Assembly: GCF_035271705.1 (NCBI RefSeq)
Contig: NZ_DATERI010000212.1
Span: 13,451 to 77,450 of the forward strand
DNA length: 64,000 nt
Direction of reading: 5' to 3'
DNA from: Buttiauxella sp035271705
GTDB taxonomy: Bacteria; Pseudomonadota; Gammaproteobacteria; Enterobacterales; Enterobacteriaceae
In this document: piece by piece, positions 59,026 through 64,000 of the stretch
How positions within the stretch are numbered: the first letter of the stretch is position 1
How the letters are laid out: the number at the start of each line of letters is the position of its first letter
The notes under the pieces: model-generated
Database searches by the model: none
The model's input: only the letters and a program-made list of their open reading frames with translations
Told to the model about the DNA's origin: nothing
Program-made: the position numbers and the translations under genes

Positions 59026-59457
59026 ATGGCCAGACGTGGACGTGGGCGTAATCGTCGGGAATTAAAGTCCGAAATTAACATCGTTCCTCTGCTAGACGTA
59101 CTGTTAGTGCTGTTGCTCATTTTCATGGCAACGGCCCCTATTATTACGCAAAGCGTTGAGGTTGATTTACCGGAAGCGACAGATTCGCAAACGGTGAGCA
59201 GTAACGATGAACCACCGGTCATTATTGAAGTGTCCGGGGTAGGGCAGTACAGCGTGGTGGTTGAGAAAGATCGTATGGATCAGTTGCCGTCTGAACAGGT
59301 TGTTGCGGAAGCACAGCGTCGTTTGCAGGCAAACCCGAAAACGGTCTTTTTGATCGGTGGTGCGAAAGATGTTCCTTACGAGGAAATTATCAAAGCACTG
59401 AACATGCTGCATAGCGCAGGTGTGAAATCCGTCGGTCTGATGACGCAGCCAATCTGA
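59026..59457 (+). CDS. tolR: Tol-Pal motor protein TolR
   Basis: MotB/ExbD-type partner of TolQ, 143 residues (142 in E. coli), with a single N-terminal helix at about 18-40 bearing the essential proton-binding aspartate D24 (IVPLLDVLLVLLL), and a periplasmic peptidoglycan-associated domain. It starts ten bases after the tolQ stop with a ribosome binding site AAGGGG. An ERIC element starts immediately after its stop codon. Confidence 0.96.
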   Translation: MARRGRGRNRRELKSEINIVPLLDVLLVLLLIFMATAPIITQSVEVDLPEATDSQTVSSNDEPPVIIEVSGVGQYSVVVEKDRMDQLPSEQVVAEAQRRLQANPKTVFLIGGAKDVPYEEIIKALNMLHSAGVKSVGLMTQPI

Positions 59458-59458
59458 T

Positions 59459-59584
59459 TTATTCCTAAATAATTCATGTTGCAGGTAGGCGGCAAGTGAG
59501 TGAATCCCAGGAGCTTACTAAAGTAAGTGACTGGGGTGAGGGAGTGCAGCCAACGCCCCTGCAACATGAAGTATGACGGGTATA
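59459..59584 (+). repeat. ERIC element between tolR and tolA
   Basis: A full-length 126-base ERIC, the best-preserved in the window: left end CTAAATAATTCATGTTGCAG, core GAGCTTACTAAAGTAAGTGA, right end CATGAAGTATGACGGGTATA. It starts two bases after the tolR stop and ends 24 bases before the tolA start, so it lies inside the tolQRA transcript. Confidence 0.95.
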
Positions 59585-59608
59585 TCTTGCTATATTTGGG
59601 AACCGATA

Positions 59609-60850
59609 GTGTCAAAGGCAACCATAGAAAACGATAAGCTCAAGCGTGCGATAATCGTCTCAGTGATCCTGCATATCATCTTGATTGCCGTCCTGATTTG
59701 GAGTTCGTTTGACGAGCACATCGACGCCAGTGCTGGCGGCGGTGGGGGTTCGGCTATTGACGCGGTCATGGTCGACCCAGGTGCTGTTGTTCAGCAGTAC
59801 AATCGTGAGCAGCAGCAACAGGCGAGCAGCAAACGTGCCGCAGAGCAACGCGAGAAACAAGCGCAACAACAGGCTGAAGAGCTTCAGGAAAAACAGGCTG
59901 CTGAACAACAGCGTCTGAAGCAACTGGAGAAAGAACGCCTCGAAGCGCAGGAACAAGCGAAGCAGCAAACAGAGCAGCAGAAACAGGCACAAGAAGCAGC
60001 CAAAGAAGCGCAAGAGCAGCAGAAACAAGCGGAAGCCGCTGCGGCGAAAGCCAAAGCAGACGCCAAAGCTCAAGCTGATGCTCAGGCTCAGGCGAAGGCT
60101 GCGGAAGAAGCCGCGAAGAAAGCTGCTGCGGATGCGCAGAAGAAAGCGACTGAAGAGGCCGCTAAAAAAGCCGCTGATGCAGAGAAGAAAGCCGCTGCTG
60201 TCGCTGTTGCTGCGGCTAAAAAAGCGCAGCAAGAAGCAGAGAAGAAAGCCGCTGCTGAAGCGGCTAAAAAAGAAGCCGCTGCAACTGCAGCTGCAGAAAA
60301 AGCCGCCGCAGAAAAAGCGGCCTCTGAAAAAGCTTCGGCTGAGAAGGCAGCGGCTGCAAAAGCTGCTGCTGCAAAAGCTGCCGCTGATAAGAAAGCGGCT
60401 GCAGATGCTAAGAAAAAAGCTGCAGCTGATAAAGCCGCTGCCGATAATGCAGCAGCTGCGGGTGTTGACGATCTGTTCGGTGACCTGAGCTCCGGTAAGA
60501 ATGCACCGAAAGCTGGGGCAGGAGCGAAAGGTAATAGTGCTGCTGCTGCCGGGACAGGGAATAATAAAAATAGTGGCGCTTCTGGTGCTGAAATCAATGG
60601 TTATGCAGGGCAGATAAAAGCAGCAATTGAGAGCAAGTTTTACCAGGATCCAGCCTTTAGCGGCAAGACCTGCTCATTGCGCATAAAACTGGCGCCTGAT
60701 GGCCTGTTACTTGATATCAAATCAGAAGGTGGGGATCCGGCTCTTTGTCAGGCTGCCATCGCGGCAGCGCGTTTGGCGAAGATTCCGAAGCCGCCTAGCC
60801 AGGACGTGTATGAAGTTTTCAAAAACGCACCTATCGACTTTAAGCCATAG
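59609..60850 (+). CDS. tolA: Tol-Pal energy-transducing protein TolA
   Basis: Spans the periplasm from the TolQ-TolR motor to Pal/TolB. From the GTG at 59609 (VSKATIEND) it has 413 residues; E. coli TolA starts with the same GTG and is about 421. A further in-frame ATG at 59573 lies in the ERIC and is rejected. Domain I is one helix (13-33), domain II a long Ala/Lys/Glu/Gln-rich helix (about 65-300), domain III the globular TolB/colicin-binding end (about 320-413) with the C-G-KTC disulfide region. Length variation is in domain II, as usual. Confidence 0.95.
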   Translation: MSKATIENDKLKRAIIVSVILHIILIAVLIWSSFDEHIDASAGGGGGSAIDAVMVDPGAVVQQYNREQQQQASSKRAAEQREKQAQQQAEELQEKQAAEQQRLKQLEKERLEAQEQAKQQTEQQKQAQEAAKEAQEQQKQAEAAAAKAKADAKAQADAQAQAKAAEEAAKKAAADAQKKATEEAAKKAADAEKKAAAVAVAAAKKAQQEAEKKAAAEAAKKEAAATAAAEKAAAEKAASEKASAEKAAAAKAAAAKAAADKKAAADAKKKAAADKAAADNAAAAGVDDLFGDLSSGKNAPKAGAGAKGNSAAAAGTGNNKNSGASGAEINGYAGQIKAAIESKFYQDPAFSGKTCSLRIKLAPDGLLLDIKSEGGDPALCQAAIAAARLAKIPKPPSQDVYEVFKNAPIDFKP

Positions 60851-60981
60851 TAAAATTTTCCTCGCGAAAGTGGGGAAAACTGACCAAGCTGTGTCACAGG
60901 GTTTTGGTAGTTTTGTGTATTTGAGTTTGTTAACATTCTGCTAAATTATCGCGGGCTTTGGGTCCAGATAAGGGAGATATG

Positions 60982-62274
60982 ATGAAGCAGGCATTTCGAG
61001 TAGCTTTAAGTTTTTTAATGCTGTGGGCAGCAGTACTGCACGCAGAAGTTCGTATTGAAATCACCCAAGGGGTGGACTCAGCACGTCCGATTGGTGTGGC
61101 GCCGTTCAAATGGGCAGGCCCAGGTGCAGCACCAGAAGATATTGGTGGCATCGTTGCTGCTGATTTACGTAACAGTGGCAAATTCAACCCATTGGATCGT
61201 TCACGTTTACCGCAGCAGCCTGGCTCCGCTCAGGAAGTGCAACCGGCCGCGTGGACCGCTTTGGGTATTGATGCTGTGGTTGTAGGTCAGGTCACACCGA
61301 GCGCTGATGGCGGCTATACCGTTGCGTACCAGTTGGTAGACACCTCTGGAGCACCAGGTACAGTTCTGGCACAGAACTCCTACAAAGTGAACAAGCAATG
61401 GCTGCGTTATGCGGGTCACACCGCAAGCGACGAAGTGTTTGAGAAACTGTCCGGTATCAAAGGCGCGTTCCGCACTCGTATCGCATACGTAGTGCAAACT
61501 AACGGCGGTCAGTTCCCATATGAATTGCGCGTTTCTGATTACGATGGCTACAACCAGTTTGTCGTTCACCGTTCTCCACAGCCGTTGATGTCACCAGCCT
61601 GGTCCCCAGATGGTAGCAAAGTGGCTTATGTTACGTTTGAAAGTGGCCGTTCAGCGTTGGTTATCCAGACTCTGGCGAATGGCGCAGTGCGTCAGGTCGC
61701 TTCTTTCCCACGTCATAACGGTGCGCCAACCTTCTCTCCTGACGGCAGCAAACTGGCGTTCGCACTGTCGAAAACGGGTAGCTTAAACCTGTATGTGATG
61801 GATATTGGCTCAGGCCAGATTCGTCAGGTAACCGATGGACGTAGCAATAACACTGAACCAACCTGGTTCCCGGATAGCCAAAACCTGGCTTACACCTCCG
61901 ATCAGGCAGGTCGTCCACAGATCTATAAAGTGAATGTTAATGGCGGTGCTCCACAACGTATTTCCTGGGAAGGTTCTCAGAACCAGGATTCTGATGTGAG
62001 TTCCGATGGTAAGTTTATGGTGATGGTGAGCTCCAATGGTGGGCAACAACATATCGCCAAACAAGATCTGGTAGCGGGTGGCGTACAAACTTTATCGTCA
62101 ACGTTCCTGGATGAAACGCCAAGTCTGGCACCTAACGGCACAATGGTAATCTACAGCTCTTCTCAGGGGATGGGATCTGTGCTGAATCTGGTCTCAACAG
62201 ATGGGCGTTTCAAAGCGCGTCTTCCGGCAACCGATGGTCAGGTTAAATTCCCTGCCTGGTCGCCGTATCTGTGA
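60982..62274 (+). CDS. tolB: Periplasmic Tol-Pal protein TolB
   Basis: Periplasmic protein that shuttles between Pal and TolA. It has 430 residues from the ATG at 60982, the E. coli length; AGGGAG at 60971-60976 suits this start. Residues 1-21 form a signal peptide ending VLHA-EVRIE, residues about 30-160 the N-terminal domain, and the rest a six-bladed beta-propeller with repeated SPDGSKLAF/SPAWSPDG motifs. A 131-base gap separates it from tolA, which may hold a separate promoter. Confidence 0.97.
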   Translation: MKQAFRVALSFLMLWAAVLHAEVRIEITQGVDSARPIGVAPFKWAGPGAAPEDIGGIVAADLRNSGKFNPLDRSRLPQQPGSAQEVQPAAWTALGIDAVVVGQVTPSADGGYTVAYQLVDTSGAPGTVLAQNSYKVNKQWLRYAGHTASDEVFEKLSGIKGAFRTRIAYVVQTNGGQFPYELRVSDYDGYNQFVVHRSPQPLMSPAWSPDGSKVAYVTFESGRSALVIQTLANGAVRQVASFPRHNGAPTFSPDGSKLAFALSKTGSLNLYVMDIGSGQIRQVTDGRSNNTEPTWFPDSQNLAYTSDQAGRPQIYKVNVNGGAPQRISWEGSQNQDSDVSSDGKFMVMVSSNGGQQHIAKQDLVAGGVQTLSSTFLDETPSLAPNGTMVIYSSSQGMGSVLNLVSTDGRFKARLPATDGQVKFPAWSPYL

Positions 62275-62300
62275 TAATAAAATATTAAAGGATCAAAGAA

Positions 62301-62822
62301 ATGCAACTGAACAAAGTGCTGAAAGGGCTGATGCTGGCATTGCCTGTTATGGCAATCGCCGCGTGTAGTTCTAACAAGAGCGCCAACAACGAGAGCGGCG
62401 AAGGTATGCTGGGCGCCGGCACTGGTATGGACGCTAACGGTAGCAATGGCAACATGTCGTCTGAAGAACAGGCTCGCCTGCAGATGCAACAGCTGCAACA
62501 GAACAACATCGTCTACTTCGGTCTGGACAAGTATGATGTGAGCTCTGAATTTGCTGCAATGCTGGATGCACACGCTAACTTCCTGCGTAGCAACCCATCT
62601 TACAAAGTGACTGTAGAAGGTCATGCGGACGAACGTGGTACCCCGGAATACAACATTTCCCTGGGCGAGCGTCGTGCTAGCGCTGTTAAGATGTACCTGC
62701 AAGGTAAAGGCGTTTCTGCAGACCAGATCTCCATCGTTTCTTACGGTAAAGAAAAACCAGCAGTTCTGGGTCATGACGATTCGGCTTACGCTAAAAACCG
62801 TCGTGCCGTACTGGTTTACTAA
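62301..62822 (+). CDS. pal: Peptidoglycan-associated lipoprotein Pal
   Basis: Outer-membrane lipoprotein anchoring the Tol-Pal complex to peptidoglycan. The 173 residues equal the E. coli length. The lipobox is AIAAC with the lipidated cysteine at 22, and serine follows it, as for an outer-membrane lipoprotein. The OmpA-like domain has the diaminopimelate-binding motif VEGHADERGTPEYNISLGERR (quoted in part: GHADERGTPEYN). cpoB begins nine bases downstream. Confidence 0.98.
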   Translation: MQLNKVLKGLMLALPVMAIAACSSNKSANNESGEGMLGAGTGMDANGSNGNMSSEEQARLQMQQLQQNNIVYFGLDKYDVSSEFAAMLDAHANFLRSNPSYKVTVEGHADERGTPEYNISLGERRASAVKMYLQGKGVSADQISIVSYGKEKPAVLGHDDSAYAKNRRAVLVY

Positions 62823-62831
62823 GAGAGCAGT

Positions 62832-63629
62832 ATGAACAGTAACCTCAGATCTCACTTGTTGAGTCTGTCGTTACTGGTTGGCATAGCGGCCCCTTGGGCC
62901 GCTAATGCTCAGGCGCCAATCAGTAGTGTCGGCTCAGGCTCGGTCGAAGACCGTGTCACTCAACTTGAGCGTATTTCTAATGCTCACAGTCAACTTTTAA
63001 CCCAACTCCAGCAGCAACTTTCTGATAATCAAAATGATATTGATTCCCTGCGTGGTCAAATTCAGGAAAGCCAATACCAGTTGAATCAGGTTGTTGAGCG
63101 TCAAAAGCAAATTTTATTGCAGATTGACAGCCTCGGCAGCGGTGCTGCAGCAGGGCAAGCAGCGGATGCCGCTGATCAAGGTGCAGCAACGACAACTGCA
63201 CCCGATGCTAGTGCGGAAGCAGCTGCACCGGCTGCGGCTGCCCCTGTGCAGGGTGGCGACGCTAACAGCGACTACAATGCAGCTATTGCCATGGTGCAGG
63301 ATAAGTCCCGTGAGGATGAAGCCATTGCTGCATTTCAAAGTTTTATTAAGAAGTACCCAGATTCAACTTATCAGCCAAATGCAAATTACTGGCTCGGTCA
63401 GTTGAATTATAACAAAGGGAAAAAGGATGATGCGGCGTTTTATTTTGCCTCTGTGGTGAAAAATTACCCAAAATCTCCCAAAGCCCCGGATGCAATGTTT
63501 AAAGTCGGTGTGATCATGCAAGACAAAGGCGATACCGCCAAAGCGAAAGCTGTCTATCAACAAGTGATCAAACAGTTCCCAAATACCGATGGCGCAAAGC
63601 AGGCACAAAAACGTCTGAATGCGATGTAA
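62832..63629 (+). CDS. cpoB: Cell division coordinator CpoB (YbgF)
   Basis: Periplasmic protein that links PBP1b-driven peptidoglycan synthesis with Tol-driven constriction. It has 265 residues (263 in E. coli): signal peptide about 1-26 (AANA-QAPIS), an N-terminal trimerising coiled-coil (about 35-100), an Ala-rich linker, and TPR repeats (about 140-265) beginning SDYNAAIAMVQD. It is the last protein gene of the tol-pal cluster, and tRNA genes follow. Confidence 0.96.
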   Translation: MNSNLRSHLLSLSLLVGIAAPWAANAQAPISSVGSGSVEDRVTQLERISNAHSQLLTQLQQQLSDNQNDIDSLRGQIQESQYQLNQVVERQKQILLQIDSLGSGAAAGQAADAADQGAATTTAPDASAEAAAPAAAAPVQGGDANSDYNAAIAMVQDKSREDEAIAAFQSFIKKYPDSTYQPNANYWLGQLNYNKGKKDDAAFYFASVVKNYPKSPKAPDAMFKVGVIMQDKGDTAKAKAVYQQVIKQFPNTDGAKQAQKRLNAM

Positions 63630-63715
63630 TGTGTGCGGCCTGACCAGATTTTGCTGCTTTTCTGGTCAAGCCGAACGAAACGCGAGCCATTAGGTGATCT
63701 TGATCGAAATTCTTG

Positions 63716-63743
63716 TTGCGTCAAAATCTTAAATCAGTAATAT
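63716..63743 (+). promoter_or_regulatory. Promoter of the lysine tRNA genes
   Basis: TTGCGT at 63716-63721 and TAATAT at 63738-63743, spaced by 16 bases, followed by a GC-rich discriminator (GCCGCCG) typical of stringently controlled stable-RNA promoters. It lies about 50 bases before the first tRNA. Confidence 0.75.
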
Positions 63744-63793
63744 ATGCCGCCGTTGCCAAGGGATATCAAGCAAACCCGAAGTGACTCGAAATT

Positions 63794-63869
63794 GGGGCGT
63801 TAGCTCAGTTGGTAGAGCAGTTGACTTTTAATCAATTGGTCGCAGGTTCGAATCCTGCACGCCCCACCA
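63794..63869 (+). tRNA. lysT: tRNA-Lys (anticodon TTT)
   Basis: A 76-base tRNA with encoded CCA. Acceptor stem GGGGCGT / ACGCCCC, D arm GCTC/GAGC, anticodon stem GTTGA/TCAAT with loop CTTTTAA (anticodon TTT) and T arm GCAGGTTCGAATCCTGC. In E. coli the fourth acceptor pair is U-A; here it is G-C on both sides. Confidence 0.97.
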
Positions 63870-63913
63870 ATTTCGATGTAGTAAGTCTTTGATGAAGCAG
63901 TAAACCGCATTGC

Positions 63914-63989
63914 GGGGCGTTAGCTCAGTTGGTAGAGCAGTTGACTTTTAATCAATTGGTCGCAGGTTCGAATCCTGCACGCCCCACCA
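63914..63989 (+). tRNA. tRNA-Lys (anticodon TTT), second copy
   Basis: Identical over all 76 bases to the tRNA 120 bases upstream, with a 44-base spacer. Probably one transcript with the first copy, as in the lysT-valT-lysW cluster of E. coli, though in E. coli a valine tRNA follows the first lysine tRNA. Confidence 0.97.
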
Positions 63990-64000
63990 CTCTTTGAGTG

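Noticed and set aside
59800..60470. Ala/Lys/Glu-rich low-complexity stretch resembling a novel tandem repeat protein
   Set aside because: This is the normal helical domain II of TolA, whose length varies between species.
63794..63989. Pair of identical 76-base repeats that could suggest a CRISPR-like array
   Set aside because: Both are complete cloverleaf tRNA genes with CCA ends; only two copies and no Cas genes.
1..64000. Search for a novel defence, secretion or biosynthetic system
   Set aside because: All multi-gene blocks are recognised core operons (his, nuo, sdh-suc, cyd, tol-pal). Only isolated accessory genes occur, at 34539-37442.

Overview
This window is a stretch of core chromosome from a member of the Enterobacterales, close to but not identical with Escherichia/Salmonella. 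Almost every protein can be read as an orthologue of a named E. coli K-12 gene (my recollection of the K-12 proteins, no search was run). The intergenic DNA is littered with ERIC (enterobacterial repetitive intergenic consensus) elements. Gene order departs from E. coli in several places, so I do not assign a genus.

Layout. Positions 1-2262 hold the histidine/basic amino acid permease genes hisQ-hisM-hisP. Positions 2504-6573 hold yfcH, folX, yfcG (minus strand) and yfcF, yfcE, yfcD (plus strand). Positions 6667-10204 hold pta and ackA (minus strand), the acetyl-CoA/acetate pathway. Then come yfbV, yfbU, hxpA and yfbS (plus), yfbR and alaA (minus), and lrhA. Positions 18955-34415 hold the whole 13-gene nuoA-N operon for respiratory complex I. 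A short, species-variable island (34416-37442) follows, with an acetyltransferase, a chemoreceptor and a possible 30-residue peptide. From 37443 the window continues with ybgA-like, phrB, ybgI, pxpB, pxpC, gltA (minus), sdhCDAB-sucABCD, cydABX-ybgE, ybgC-tolQRAB-pal-cpoB and two lysine tRNA genes.

How it fits together. The window carries acetate metabolism (pta-ackA), the entry enzyme of the TCA cycle (gltA), 2-oxoglutarate dehydrogenase and succinyl-CoA synthetase (sucABCD), both major respiratory dehydrogenases (nuo and sdh), one terminal quinol oxidase (cydABX) and the Tol-Pal envelope machine. A predicted SdhX-type small RNA at the 3' end of the sdh-suc operon contains a segment complementary to the ackA start-codon region, also in this window.

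What is unusual. (1) The nuo block (about 51.5 min in E. coli) is joined to the phr-gltA-tol block (about 16 min), with the polarity expected for an inversion symmetric about the ori-ter axis. (2) About nine ERIC elements or fragments occur in 64 kb. One supplies the last codons of nuoA, two others create false upstream start codons for pta and tolA, and two share the same internal insertion. (3) pxpA, nei and dtpD, which sit beside pxpBC and phr in E. coli, are absent here. (4) The chemoreceptor keeps the amino-acid-binding residues of PctA-like dCache domains at exactly conserved spacing. I found no phage, CRISPR, toxin-antitoxin or biosynthetic island, and no clearly new multi-gene system.
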